Below the pieces are notes generated by a model. The model had not been told where the DNA came from. It did not search any database and saw only the letters and a program-made list of their open reading frames with translations. The position numbers and the translations under genes are program-made. A DNA stretch of 64,000 bases, taken from contig CM026426.1 of NCBI GenBank assembly GCA_014871385.1, positions 100,884,393 through 100,948,392 on the forward strand, in the 5' to 3' direction. Source of the DNA: Ceratodon purpureus (lineage: Eukaryota > Streptophyta > Bryopsida > Pseudoditrichales > Ditrichaceae). Positions 11,037 through 23,023 of this stretch are shown piece after piece (the first letter of the stretch is position 1; each line of letters begins with the position of its first letter).

Positions 11037-13342
11037 TCTGAGATACTTCTTGACTATACGGAAACAGCGAACAACGTCAGCTATAATTGATCTCACAAAG
11101 AATACGTTCAGATTATATAGTACTTGCGACACATGAGAGAGGAATGAAGAAAAAACTGTGCGCAAAAAATATGAATCGATAACCACATATACAATTACTC
11201 ATAAAGGAAATACAGGAGCAGATCGACAGGCATATGTCGCTTTGAACGAAAATAAAGTTATCGTAAGCCGGTGAAGACAACAGTCGTATCAATGGAAATT
11301 AGGTTTTATTCAGAATAGGAATTGGATTCTATACTACGGTAGAATTCAGCAATCTCGAAGTTGCACACACAGCAGAGTCCCGAGGTCCAATGAGACTTAC
11401 TTTTTCTAGTACTCGCATCCGATTCTTTTGACCTACCGCACCTATGTGTTCAAATTAATTGAACAGATGATGGTTGTTAAATTGCGATGTCAGTATCTGA
11501 AACAAGGTAAAGTTTCGGTTAGCATTCACTTGAAAGCGCTGCTGAGCTAGACAGTCAATAACATTAAAAAAGAAAGGACACATTTCACTGCGAAATAAAG
11601 ATCATTTTATAGGGAAAACACCCTTCCTAGTAAGGAGCTACATCAAGTTTTGTCCAGTAAATAAACCGAAAGACTTAAACAGAAATGCCATGACAGAGAA
11701 CAATTTCCAGGGCGCTCAAAGCCACAAACTCACACATAAGACAGCAGGGGAAACATGACGACGAAGAGATAGTGCTACAGAATTCGAGGTGTTTACTTCA
11801 TGAGAGGAACCTCTGGAATGCCATCTGTTGCAGACTTCTGAGGTCCCCATCTACCCAGACAAGTCACTGCATCTCTAAGAAACAAATTATTTGAATTTAA
11901 ACATTGCTCTGAACAAGTTGAATTATCCTCGCAGACAGGAGTGCGAAATTAGTGACCTATATTTTTGCATAAGTAATTGGTCGCAAAGAAGACAAAGTCT
12001 TCCTCGCGATGTGTAAAGGAAATGAGGTTACTTACCCGCAGATTGACGATGCTTAAAACCCTAAGTGCAACATTTGCTCAATCTCGAACTGATGTCGTGG
12101 ACGTCGTCCTGAGTGAAACCCTAGTGCGTCTACTATTCAAAGAGAGTAGGTAGGAGACAATGCCGACATAGAACTCGATTTCACATAGACTGTAAGATAT
12201 TCGTCGCAGATTACAGTGATACTTCAAAACTCTAATGGAACGAGTCGAAAACAATCCACAGTATGAAACATAATGAAAAGAAACTGGGAACCCTGAATTC
12301 ATCTGATCCGTCGAACTACATATAAGACAGAGAGGTAGTGACTTGACTAGCGAAACAATTCACCGTGAGCGAGGGAGTCCAAGCATCTCGAACACCGAGT
12401 TCCAGTCTCTCATCGTCGCTATGGCTCCCCTTCGTTAGATCCGAGAAGCAGGAAAGGGGTGAAGGTGTTGGGGGTGGGTTGATTGAGTCGGGGGATTGAG
12501 AGGGCAAAGAGGGGAAAGTTTCAGTCTGAGTTGTGCACATCTTCGGGTCGTAGTCGCAAGTGTTTTGGAATTGGATCACTCGTTGTCGGGGACGAGGTCT
12601 AACCAATGTTGTTTCTTCGCGTAATTCACTGAACGTGAGGGTAAGAGGGTTTTTATTCTGGGGTTGTTGTGTCTGTGATGGAGGTTCGGCAATTCTGCTA
12701 CAGCGACATGCAGAACACGTCCGAGGTGAATCTCTGTTTTCTCATACGAAATGACTTACTGTTTCTCAAAGTAATGTTGTTGTTTTGAAGCCTACTTTTT
12801 TCTACGTCCTCATGGTTTGTTCACGATGCTCTCATGGTCCAGGTCTATAATGCATCCGCACTAAGAGGAGTCGACATCGTGATTTCTAGAGTATGTGCTT
12901 AAGTGTTGAGGTAAAATTCTAACTCTGAATTCCCTTTGTTTTGGTTTGTAGCACTTTGGTTTGGGAACTTAATCTCGCTTTGTCTTCAACCATGTACGTA
13001 GTGGTTTTTTGGTCATTTCATCTAATGAAGAACCCGTTTTGCTAGATCAGTGCATGCATCTCCATTTCCTTGAAGTAGTTTTTCTGTACACACTTTTGTC
13101 TGTAACGGGTCGTGTTTCCAGTTTCTTCAACATCTTCCTAATGGGATCGTCTTCTGTATGGGCAGGTGCTAACATGCAAACCTTGGGGCGTGAATATGAA
13201 CTTTACATGTCAGTACAAGATAAGAAATTCAGAACCTTTTGCGGTTTTTTATTTTAGAAAACAATAGAGTCGACCAAACCCTGTACAATTGATACGTGTT
13301 TCTGTATTGCTGACTGAACGTATTTTTCTTATTGTTAACAAG
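11037..13342. promoter_or_regulatory. Central bidirectional region of CACTA element 1
   Basis: About 2.3 kb separates the start of the transposase from the start of the divergent TnpA-like gene, so promoters for both should lie here. I see no convincing gene. A proline-rich minus-strand frame at 12316-12606 and short plus-strand frames near 12560-12754 lack splice partners. No palindromic repeat array like that of element 2 was recognised. Confidence 0.45.
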
Positions 13343-16300
13343 ATGGGCGCTCCTCAGAAGGATGACAAACTATCTTTCTGGAGGTGGTCAAATCAGAGGA
13401 AGAAGAAGACCACAGTGAAATGTGAATCAGAAAAATCAAGGACTGTAACAAAAGAATCCATTCCAGGAACCTCCAAGTCCTTGCAAGAGAACCCGCACCA
13501 AACCACGAAGATGAAGCCTCATCGGAGAAGTCATGGTCCAGATCGTCCAGAGAGAGAGAGGGAAGACGAGACAGTCGTGATTGAGTCAGGACGTTCTGTA
13601 GGTAATGTAATCAATCAGAAGCTTCCGCTTCTTAAAATCTGACCAAAGATTGTTCATACTTATATGTTCAGAATTGAATCATTCACTCAGTCAGCATATT
13701 GTGCAGTAGAGAATTTGGTAGTATTGTAGCCTGAAAAATCAACTTTCGAAAACTGCTGTCAATTACCTCATTTGATTCATGGAGGTACGCATATTATGCT
13801 TCGTTTTCAGTGTTGTAATTTTATGTTTTGTTTCTCTAGATTCTAATCTGAAAGAGCAAAATAGTCTTGACTGGAGACAACAGTGGATTAACTTGGTGAG
13901 ATGACATATCGTCGTCTTTGAGTTTGGCAGTACGAATTAATCTTCTTCAGGAATGTTAATGTCATAATTCGAATCCCATCTAAGAATATTTTTCAGTTTT
14001 CATAAGTTCAGCTAAGTCTTCTATATCGTAGTGAGTATTTCTAATTTTTTTGCGTTCCAGATATGTGGCGTTCTTTTTTGATTTATTTTCAACCATGTTT
14101 TAAATAGACTAGGTGCTTGTTTTAAATAAATGAGGAGGTTGAAAAAATTACGAATGTTTGACCCTTACACGGGCATAGTGTCTGATTCTGAATCGCCATT
14201 CTGATCTATACGTTCAGCTAATTGTACATCTTAATCCTTGTTCGGATTTTCGGAGAAAACGTGGCAGGTGAACTTACGGCAAATGAAGTTGCCCACGTAG
14301 AGTCGCGTGGTAGAGAGAAATCTTTGTCAAAGGGAGGGACTGGTCCCGAAGATATTGCTGGGACATCGAACAATAATGGTAGAAGTAAAGTTGACAGAGC
14401 AAGCTGCGGCGAGAAAACAAACTCCGAGGAACGAAGATCAAAACAGAAAGGAAAAATGCACTCTCCAGGATCGGTAAGTAGTGGAACAGATTTGATTTGG
14501 AGACCAGTTAAACTGTGATTCCGTTTTAAATAACCAGCAAACTTGTACGCACCCTACATGAGTAAACTCGTACTACATATTGAAATCGTAGGTGGTTTGT
14601 TCAAGTTTATCTTTGTTCTTGGATCATTGTTTTTTATATTTTATCCACTGTTTATTTTTTGGATGTACCTGTGAGAAATACAAACATATAACTTATGTAC
14701 TACGTACATATGAGTGAACATGTGCAGAGTAGTGAACATTCAGACGATCAGCATCGAAATGGGAATAAACGGAAAAAAAAAGGGCACAGGCACCGAGGAC
14801 ACAAATCTGAAGACTCAAGTAGGAACAAGCGAAGGGAAGAGCATGGGGGTACAAGGAAAAGGAGACGTAGTCCGAGCTCCGAGGAAAGCAGCTACAGCTC
14901 AGACAGCAGTGGCGAGGAACGAAGAAAATCAGAGCGTTATCGAAAGGAAAAAAGGGGTATGTATTTTGGCAGTAGAGGAGATCATAGTTCACGACATTCC
15001 GGATGGAGAAGAAAATCGAAAAGGGATGGTGCCGAACGGTATTCAACATCGTCGTCGGAATATGATGCAGATTGGAGCCATAGATCGAAGCAATGGAAAG
15101 ATTCTCGAGGAGGTGTGAATGACCACAGAGGTGGAGGACGACATGCTCAGCAGAGTTGTGTTTCAAATTCCAGTGAATATTCCTCAGATGATTTGTCAAG
15201 CGACGAGGAAGGAAAAGCTCTTGTGGATCAGCATTCCGAACTAAAGCAAATTCAGCCGGACTCTTACAGGAGAAGAGAAAGTAGGAGGAAGCCTACCTCC
15301 ATGAAAAAGGAAGCCAGCCGTAGACAATCTGAAGGCAAAAAGCCTTACTTCGTAGTAGTTGATAGTGATACAGGGGAAGTCTATGGGAATAGACTGAAGA
15401 ATTGGAAGAAAGAGGTGAAAAAAATTTCTTATTCTCTGGATCCTTCAGTAGTGGATGTAAGGAGATTTCCAAAGGAGAAGCTGAGGGAGGCGAGGGAGAA
15501 GTTGGCCAAAAAGTTCGAGTACAGTTCAAAGCTCAGCAAGGGATTCTTCCGAAGCGTTCTTGGCAGAGCGTTAAGCCAGCGAAGGAATGCGGTCCTAGCT
15601 CTCATAGAGAGCGGAATACCGTGCCCGCTTTCATTCGATGAAAGAGTCTGGAACACTTTGAAAAAAGACAAGGATGATCCTGCAACTCAAAAGAAAAGAG
15701 AAGACTCGCAACGTGCCCGTGCCTCAAGAGGATCTGGTGGAAGAACAGGGTCTCTCGGCGAATTCGGTATCAGAAACAAGCTTGCGGAGCTGCTAGGACG
15801 ATCGCCGGATCCAGAGGAGGTGGAGACTGAGATGAGACGGGACAAGGGCTCCGCTGGAAGGAAGCAAAAAACAGCAGCTGCTCCCAAACCAGGTGCCATC
15901 GAGACTAGGTATGACCAACCGCTCTTCCAAACCGTTTGAACAACATAGTTGTACTGTATCTAAAGCAAGTTTTGTTTAGTTGGAGCCTTATTTTGAAATC
16001 CCTGTGAATGGGATCCGTGATCAAAAATGACGAATCTCTAACAGTGAACGTGAATCACGTGGTTAAAGCAGTGCGTCACGTGAATTAGTCGGCGTTGAAC
16101 AACATGCCGGACAGAAGCCTTCAGAAGACCCCCCTACACCGGAGCAGCGACTGACGAAGGAGGACGTTCTTCAACATCCATTCGTTCAGTCGTTGTGGAA
16201 CGAATCGCAGATGTTGAAGGGAAAAGAAGCACAAGGTACGGATTCGAATGCTCCTTCACAACCAATACAAGAAGGTGGAGAAAGTAATTCCACAATGGAG

Positions 16301-16722
16301 AAAGCAAAGGTCGATGAACTAATTCACAAGGTATTCTATTCTCTATGCTATAGCACGCCATGATGTGTTCACGGAATCAAAATCCAAGTGTCTTCATTCG
16401 ATTCTTTGTGAATCTCGGTTGTTAGAATTTGCGTCTGCTTGTGACTCCGTCGATACTTTTAACCTGGCACGTAAAAGAATGGCGATGACACGTTTGTTTG
16501 TATCCCCGAGAGCATGCACTGAAGTACTCAGTAAGCTGTAGATGGCAACGACCTCACTGTGTGTTTGATTCCTAACAGAATGCAAACGGAGACGCGGGTG
16601 ATCCTTCGAAGTCAGGGACCGATATTCCTTGTGTTGCCGAAGATTTAACGAGGAAGACGAGGTCAAAAACAACTTCAAAAAAGAGCACTCCTACCGTCGA
16701 TAAACAACAGTTGCGAAAATGA
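13343..16722 (+). CDS. TnpA-like protein with RS-rich region and Transposase_24 domain (element 1)
   Basis: A multi-exon gene divergent from the transposase. Exons are read at 13343 to about 13600 (MGAPQKDDKLSFWRW), about 14264-14472, about 14729-15910, about 16118-16331 and about 16579-16722 (ends KQQLRK). The long exon has an Arg/Ser-rich stretch like splicing-factor RS domains, followed by a Transposase_24 (Ptta/En/Spm) module: VWNTLKKDKDDP, then a Ser/Arg-Asn-Arg-like segment, GRTGSLGEFG and LLGRSPDPEEVE. Such proteins bind subterminal DNA and help assemble the transposition complex; that role is inferred from family. The C-terminal exons are charged, Lys-rich and of unknown role. A simpler alternative is that the long exon reads through to the stop at 15939. 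No frameshifts were seen. Confidence 0.72.
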
Positions 16723-17158
16723 GTTAACCCAGTCTCCAACACAGTCTACATGCAGTTGTCTTGTTTGAATTAAAATCTCGAGTGTACATAGCTTATAGTC
16801 ATAGCAAATACGATCCTGCATTGGAGAAGGTCAGGGCCCAGCCGTGATTCCTGAAACGGTCTCGGTTTCTGAGACGTTGGTTAATATTCGGAGCTTGTAT
16901 TAGTGATATATCCGATTGCAGAATTTCACCGACTGTGCAACGTCACGGGTTTTTAATAAAACGGTTTTCATTTCTCCAGATCCCGACAATATCAACATTT
17001 TGTGGTTTTATATATTTATATTTGCATTGCAGTAACCCCACACGTCAATTGGCCAGCACTCATACATGCGGATTGTTCGAGTAATTTACCTACGTGTGGA
17101 CGACTAACGCCTGCACACGTCGCAGATCGTCAGAAGAAACCTGTAAAATAAAACACTT

Positions 17159-17172
17159 GGATTGTCGTAGTG
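17159..17172. repeat. Right terminus of CACTA element 1
   Basis: Reads GGATTGTCGTAGTG; the reverse complement CACTACGACAATCC begins with the CACTA signature and aligns with the terminus of element 2 with two small differences. It lies 450 bases beyond the stop of the TnpA-like gene, as expected for a subterminal zone, which here contains several ACACGTC/ACGTGTGG-type motifs. The partner terminus is unknown. Confidence 0.55.
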
Positions 17173-17329
17173 GACTCATCAAATTAGCAGTTTAGTTCCG
17201 TCAGTGGATATGAGTAGCTCTGGGTGCGCAATGAAAACGGTCGTGGCGGCACACACTGCTTCTTTACCGGGAGTTCGGCAGTACACATGTGATCGAAAGA
17301 AACTATGCTGAAGAAGCAGTCGACGGCTC

Positions 17330-17585
17330 CCAATCAAAAATGTGGCGGTCGCGGATTATCGCCAGACTGACCAAGATATGAATTCAAGTGGACCACGTGT
17401 TCCGCAGAAATTCGGTGATTTCGCGGACCGAGGGTGGCGGGTTCGATTCCGGATGACTCCGATACCCGGCGGGTAGTCAGATGTGGCAAGCTGACTGGAT
17501 AATGGCGGGACACTGCTGACTTGGTTCGCTTACGTGGATGCGCTGAAATTAGGTGTCGAAATCGACACTTCAATGACAAAAGTTT
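17330..17585 (+). repeat. Possible tRNA-derived SINE fragment
   Basis: The segment contains GGTTCGATTCC at 17440-17450, a perfect RNA polymerase III B box (tRNA T-arm), with an A-box-like TTCAAGTGG about 55 bases upstream. That spacing fits a tRNA-derived SINE head. The GC-rich body then gives way to AT-rich DNA near 17585. The 3' tail and flanking duplications are not clear, so it may be truncated or chance. Confidence 0.35.
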
Positions 17586-17654
17586 TGTTCGGAAATCTGA
17601 AAACTAACAAATGGATTGACAAGTCCTAACTAACAGAGATGTGTCCATCGTCTG

Positions 17655-20600
17655 TTAATTAGTCTGTGAGAAAGGACGCACCCGACCCAGTAGTGAGACT
17701 ACATCTGAAAGTTTCGAGATTATAGAAAATGGGCCCAAAAATTTTGCTCGTAATTTCCGAGATGGAGAGTCGGTCAGGATGTTGTCATGTTGAAGTAGGA
17801 CCTTATCACCGACTTGGAACGTTGGTGGGCATTGTGCTCCTTTATCGTACTGGCGTTTGGCTTGTTCACCAGCCAGCTGAATCATCGTTTTAACTTCTTC
17901 GTGAATCTCCTGCAAATGGCGGACTCGGTCTTCAGCAGCTGGAACAGTGGATGTAGACGGGGTCATGAACGAGAAAGAAGGATGGTAACCGTATGTGGCG
18001 TAGAATGGCGAGAATCCCGTGGTTGAATGAAATGCATTATTATAAGCAAATTCAGCCATCGGGAGCAATTTTGCCCAATCATTCTGACGTTTGGTGGTAA
18101 ACATTCGCAAATATTGTTCGAGAACTTGATTAACTCGTTCCGTTTGACCATCTGCTTGAGGGTGAAAAGCAGTGGTTGGACAGGGCTTGATGCATAAGAG
18201 TTCTGATAATCTTCTCATGAACTTCGAGACAAATACTGGGCCTCTGTCTGATATAACCTCATCTGGGGTGCCGTGGTGCTTCCAGATATTATGCAAATAT
18301 AGTGAGGCCGTTTCTTCTGAAGTGATTGTCTCATTCATGGGAATGAAATGACCGAGCTTTGTATTCCGATCAATAACTACCATGATTGAGTCGTTTCCAC
18401 TGCTGAGTGGAAGTTTTACGATAAAATCAACAGATATACGTTTCCAGGGCGCGTGGGCAGCTGGGATGGGTTGAAGGAGCCCATACCGAGAATGATGCAC
18501 GGGTTTGGACCGTTGGCACAGGTCACACCCATCAACGTAATGATTAACATATCGTCGTAGTGTTGGCCAAAAGAAAGTACGAGAGACTAGTTCCAGAGTC
18601 TTAGCTCGCCCTTGGTGTCCAGCAGCAGGAGAGTCGTGTCGAGAGCGAAGAATTTGCCTGTAAAGTTCTGGATCATTCGGAACATAGATTCGGTCCTGGA
18701 AACGGAGAATGTTGTTGTTATATGAATATGGTTGTAATCTTCGTCGAATGTCTCCTGACAATTGATGACTATCCTTACGTAATAGATCCATGAGAGGTTG
18801 AAGTGCAGCATCGTCGTGTATAGCACGTTGAATGTTTCGGAGTATGCGATCGTCGGTCCATACTGGTGCACAAGACTCCAGTGCAGCTAATCGAAAAAAT
18901 GGTCGAGGAGTAGAATCTCTGCCCTCCATGAGATTGACGCGTCTGGAAAGAGCATCTGCACGTGTATTTAACGAACCCGGCCGATGTTGAATCTGGAAAT
19001 TAAACGTAGATAGGAATTCAGACCACCGTGCCTGGCGTCGATTGAGTTGTTTAGTGGTCAAAAAAGTTTCCAGGTTCTTGTGATCGGAAATGACGTTTAT
19101 GATATGTGGTGATCCCTCCAAGTATACTCGCCAATCCTGGAAAGCAAGAACGATACTAAGTAACTCTTTGTCGTATATATCGTAATTCTGCTCGGCCGTA
19201 GTCATTTTTGAGCTCCTGTAGGCACATGGGTGCAAATACCCGTCTGTGCTGTACTGTGAGAGGATTGCAGCCGTAGCCATGTCAGAAGCATCAGTCTCAA
19301 TGATGAAAGGATTTTCAAAATTGGGATATATTAATATGGGTGCCTGTATGAATTTCAACTGAAGCTCTTTGAACGCAGTGTCGGCCTGAGGTGTCTAGAT
19401 AAAGTTTTGACCTTTCTTTGTCAGTGCTATAAGTGGGAGAGCGACTTGTGAATAGTTAAGAATAAACCGTCGAAAAAAATTAGCAAATCCAAGGAAAGCC
19501 TGGACTTCCTTCAATGATTTTGGTGTAGGCCATTCCTGAATTGTCTTAACTTTATCGGGGCACATTTCGAGTCCACGTGAAGAAACGATCATTCCTAGGA
19601 ATTCTACAGAAGATCGATGGAACTCACACTTCGATGCTTTGGCGTAGAGTCCGTGGTCCTGCAGGCGTTGGAGTACTTGACGAACAACTCGGCAGTGTTC
19701 CTCCATAGTCGTCGAGAAAATCAGAATATCGTCCAAATAAATGACCACAGATAAGTCCAGGAGGTCACCAAAAATATGTTGCATGTGAGATTGAAACTGC
19801 GCAGGAGCATTTGTCAAGCCAAAAGGCATAACAAGATATTCAAAGAGGCCATAGCGTGTCTTGAAAGCTGTTTTGTATTCATGGCCAGGGGCCATGCGAA
19901 CACGGTGATATGCTTGACGAATATCAAGCTTCGTGAATATTTTTGCTCCCACCAAGTGATCAGTGAGCTCTGGAATGAGTGGGAGAGGATATCGGTTTTT
20001 TATAGTAACTGAATTCAAATTTTGGTAGTCTATGCAGACTTTGATAGAGCCATCTTTCTTGCGAGCGAAGACGATGGGTGCAGAAATCGGAGATTTAGAT
20101 CTGCGAATCCATCCTTTGCCCAAATTCTCCTCTAAATATTTGCGCAGCTCTTCTAATTCTCTTGGAGACATAGGTCGTAATCCTGTGTTACGTGGTTCCT
20201 GTCCGTCTTTCAGCTCTATTTTCAGGTCCGAGATCCCATGGGGCGGTAGTTCATTTGAAGCACTTTCGCTAAAAGCTCCATGCAAGTCACTGTACTCGGA
20301 TGGAATCGTGTTCTCCAGGGTCATATTTTCGGTTGGGCATTCGGATACCTCCACCACATACAAATCATCCTCTGTGGCTGACAACTGAAACGTCTCAGCT
20401 GAGATTTGAAGTGGCCGTTCTTGACATTGGTTGATCATGATAGAGGATCTCACCGGCGGCAGACCGTGTGGCCCTGAGCTGTCTATCAAGTCATGTCCTG
20501 CACCGCTATATGGGCAAGTGTCTAGTTCCTGTAGTCGGTTGGTGAACAGAGAGGGCTCTATCGGATCTAAGTCCCGTGGCCCTAATTTGTCCATCAAATT

Positions 20601-21320
20601 TCCATTGTAAACTGGAATTTCGAGTGTCTCTTCTGAATATTCCGATGCCTGCTGCTTAGACTGATCCAGGCAGTGTTGTTGGCAAAATGATGAGTGAAAT
20701 GTAACTTGTCGTTGTGGCCAACAAATGGTCGGATCATGGCAGACTAACCATGGCATCCCAAGTATGCAATCATAATGTCCTGTGTTAGTGATCTCTGCCA
20801 ATAATGTCTCGTGGTGATTTCCGATAAACAGTTCAACTTGAGCTTGATGAGTAATTAATCCCGAATCAAGCACACGGCCATCAATTACTCTAACTTCTCT
20901 GGGCCTATCTTTGAGGCGTGTAACGGCGTGGCATGTTATCGCAAATTCAGGGTGCATGAATACACCAGTAGCTCCTGAATCAACCAAAATGAGAGCTTTG
21001 CATGAGTTGATTATGGCATGCAAAGTAAGATGTGTACCTGGATCCGTGGATTGTAAATACCAAGAGTTTATTTCTTTAGTTTGAGATTGTTTGCTCTTGT
21101 CAAGCTCGTTATCCAACTGAAGTTCGCTGCCTGACAAGAGAAACGTGGCTGCAGCAGTTTGAATTGCGCCCGGGTACTGAACCTCGAGATTCAGTCCCGG
21201 GCTATGCCTTTTCCCGAAACGGCACTTTCTGATTCTGTAGTTGCTGCAAGGGACAATGGGCGAGATGGATTGGTAGGACATTTGGATCGTATATGTCCCA
21301 ACTCGCCACATCCCCAGCAA
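17655..21320 (-). pseudogene. pol: Pol of gypsy element A, one nonsense codon, 3' cut
   Basis: Encodes, in order, an aspartic protease with DSGAT (residues 114-118 of the frame opening at 21320), a reverse transcriptase with YLDD at about 528-531, RNase H beginning ETDASD, and an integrase with an HHCC zinc site (HDSPAAGHQG to CDLCQRS) and D,D-35-E core residues around VDFIVKLP, ISDRGPVF and the Glu of QTERVNQ. A single TAG at 19395-19397 separates the RT and RNase H parts. The frame is otherwise the same on both sides, and family conservation predicts Trp there, so one G-to-A change explains it. The integrase tail is lost beyond about 17700; no chromodomain remains. The element is not autonomous as it stands. 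Confidence 0.85.
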
Positions 21321-22264
21321 CGACCTTGACGCTGATATTCGAGCCTTTCCGCCGCATTCTTTGCCAACGCTGGTGGTCCTCGAACCGCCCCAAGCTCCAT
21401 GGGTACCGGACCCGAGTTCGTTGGTTCTGATGAATGCCTTACAGGTGGGATACGAGAACCGAAACTTGAGTTCTTGGAAGAAGAAGAGTCGCTTGGTAAT
21501 CTACGAGCTTGCTTCCGACTCCATAGACGTTCATCAATGCGCGATGAAACTGCCATCCATTCATGTAATCGGCTTGGCTGTGTCTCCATGGTGGCTAATG
21601 AATCCAGTATTTCATCTTTTAATCCAGCTCTAAATCTTGCTACTAAGCTAGACTCATTCCAATCCAGTTGAGCAGCATATTCGTTGAACGTCGAAATGTA
21701 TGACGCTGTTGATCCAGTCTGACGAAGTTTTCCGATTCGGTCCTCAGCGTTATGTGTGCGATCAAGATCACCGTAAACTGAAATGATCGATTCTCGAAAA
21801 GCACTATAATCCTCAAGCAGATTATGTTTCCTTCCCTCATCGAGTGCTTGCAAGAGTGGCATAGCCCAATTCTGTGCAGACCCAGTCATGTACGACAGTG
21901 CAAACGCAACTTTATCCGCATCTGACTGATACGTGTGTGGCTGTCCGCGAAATACCAATCGGAGCTGCGCAAACCAGCGATAGACTTCATTGCCTTTCTT
22001 CCCTGAGAACTTTTCAGGTGGTGCAACTTTCGACTCTTTGCTTCTCTCCTCAAAAGGATTATGCCTTATAGAATTTTGAAAACTTCCATCTGTTCCGATA
22101 TGTGAATTCCGGGGAGACCCGGGGTAATGTCGTGCACCTGCTTGATCGACAATTTGCTGGATTATATGAGGAAGAGCCGACTGAAGGGTGCTTTGAACCT
22201 GCTGTTGGATGAGTGCTGCCCAGTCGGTTGTAGCTTCCTCAATCGTTGGGATGTTTCCAGGCTC
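21191..22264 (-). CDS. gag: Gag polyprotein of gypsy element A
   Basis: Structural protein that would assemble virus-like particles around the element RNA. The frame opens at 22297, but the second Met (MEPGNIPTIEE) near 22264 is the more natural start, giving about 357 residues. A retrotransposon gag helical domain is visible in the middle (FSGKKGNEVYRWFAQL, then ALSYMTGSAQNWA), followed by a Pro/Ser-rich linker, the motif PMELGAVRGP, and a CCHC zinc knuckle CWGCGELGHIRSKC (CX2CX4HX4C) close to the C terminus. This layout fits chromovirus-type Gag. Pol overlaps the 3' end by about 130 bases in the -1 frame, so ribosomal frameshifting is the likely expression route. Confidence 0.85.
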   Translation of the reverse strand, partial: EPGNIPTIEEATTDWAALIQQQVQSTLQSALPHIIQQIVDQAGARHYPGSPRNSHIGTDGSFQNSIRHNPFEERSKESKVAPPEKFSGKKGNEVYRWFAQLRLVFRGQPHTYQSDADKVAFALSYMTGSAQNWAMPLLQALDEGRKHNLLEDYSAFRESIISVYGDLDRTHNAEDRIGKLRQTGSTASYISTFNEYAAQLDWNESSLVARFRAGLKDEILDSLATMETQPSRLHEWMAVSSRIDERLWSRKQARRLPSDSSSSKNSSFGSRIPPVRHSSEPTNSGPVPMELGAVRGPPALAKNAAERLEYQRQGRCWGCGELGHIRSKCPTNPSRPLSLAATTESESAVSGKGIARD

Positions 22265-22352
22265 CATTTTTTCTCTGTTGGATGTTTGTCGAGGCAAGAA
22301 GATGTAGTCAGTAACCAGCCTTTATTTTCATGCTTTATTAACTCTAATACTC

Positions 22353-22553
22353 TTATCGAATCATGGATTGGAGTTTATGGAAAGCCTCATCTGCCTCAAT
22401 TGTCCAGCTAAATAGTTGGTTTTCTTGAGCAAAAGGCACGAGTGGTGTAATCAATAGATATAAATTCCTTGTGAAATGCCTTTGATAAGTAGCCCGGCCA
22501 AGCAAACTTCGTATTTCCCTGCATGTTGGTGGAGCGGCCATTCCACCCCTCAT
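22353..22553 (-). pseudogene. Gypsy reverse transcriptase/RNase H fragment
   Basis: About 66 codons match the connection region after the reverse transcriptase core of Ty3/gypsy elements: CREIRSLLGRATYQRHF, then ITPLVPFAQENQ and FSWTIEADEAFHKLQ. It ends at a stop before RNase H. It is not part of element A, which begins just to the left with Gag, nor of element B, which has its own copy of this region. It is a third gypsy remnant. Confidence 0.6.
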
Positions 22554-23023
22554 AAATCAGTTCCAAATTACAGTCTCCATCGAGTGAATGTACATGATGT
22601 CAAGAACTGAAACTGAAGTGCACCTATCTCATTGAATGATTCTCCTGATAACCTTGAACTGATCAGTAACTGAAACCGCTACTAACCTCCGACTGACTTA
22701 TTTGCAATCGCAGCAGAATATGAAAAGTTGGGATCTGGCATTATGTCATGAATCGACAACGAAACAATTCACATTCTACTACAAAAGCATTCCGTATTCC
22801 ATTATCATAAGAATTCATATAGACTGTGAACCGGTTTGATAAGCATTGCATTGGATAAGTAGGAACATTACAGAACATTACAAAATGCCAGATGACGAAA
22901 GCATTCTTGCTACCAGTTGATATAGGACTCTAAACTGTAACCGACATGTAACTGCCTTGTACTTGCTACGTCCAGCTACGTCCAGCTGTCAGGACGGATG
23001 GAGTCGTGACACTTTGCTTCTAT
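22554..23023. other. Unassigned spacer between gypsy remnants
   Basis: About 470 bases without a gene. A 10-base direct repeat (CTACGTCCAG) sits at about 22967-22986. It may include remnants of a long terminal repeat, but no second copy was found to prove this. Confidence 0.3.

Larger units (their letters stand above)
5766..17172. mobile_element. CACTA (En/Spm) element 1, right end defined
   Basis: This is a class II transposon with a transposase gene on the minus strand and a TnpA-like gene on the plus strand, transcribed away from a shared centre near 11-13 kb. The right end is placed at 17172, where the outward-reading strand gives CACTACGACAATCC, close to the CACTACAACAAATCC terminus of element 2. 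The matching left terminus was not found; it may be lost, diverged or outside the window, so the start given here is only the leftmost base of the transposase. Because the left end is missing, the 3-bp target duplication cannot be checked; the bases after the right end are GAC. Confidence 0.75.
17655..22297 (-). mobile_element. Ty3/gypsy element A, 3'-truncated
   Basis: A minus-strand LTR retrotransposon body with gag, protease, reverse transcriptase, RNase H and integrase in the Ty3/gypsy order. The integrase reading ends abruptly near 17700 at KLSD, before the region where chromoviruses carry their chromodomain and 3' LTR. No pair of LTRs could be matched between the two sides, and no primer-binding site was identified. 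Confidence 0.8.

Noticed and set aside
12316-12606. Proline-rich minus-strand ORF in the centre of element 1
   Set aside because: No splice partner or family signal, and no equivalent at the same place in element 2.
22298-23023. 5' LTR of gypsy element A
   Set aside because: No matching copy near 17.6 kb and no clear primer-binding site, so an LTR cannot be supported.
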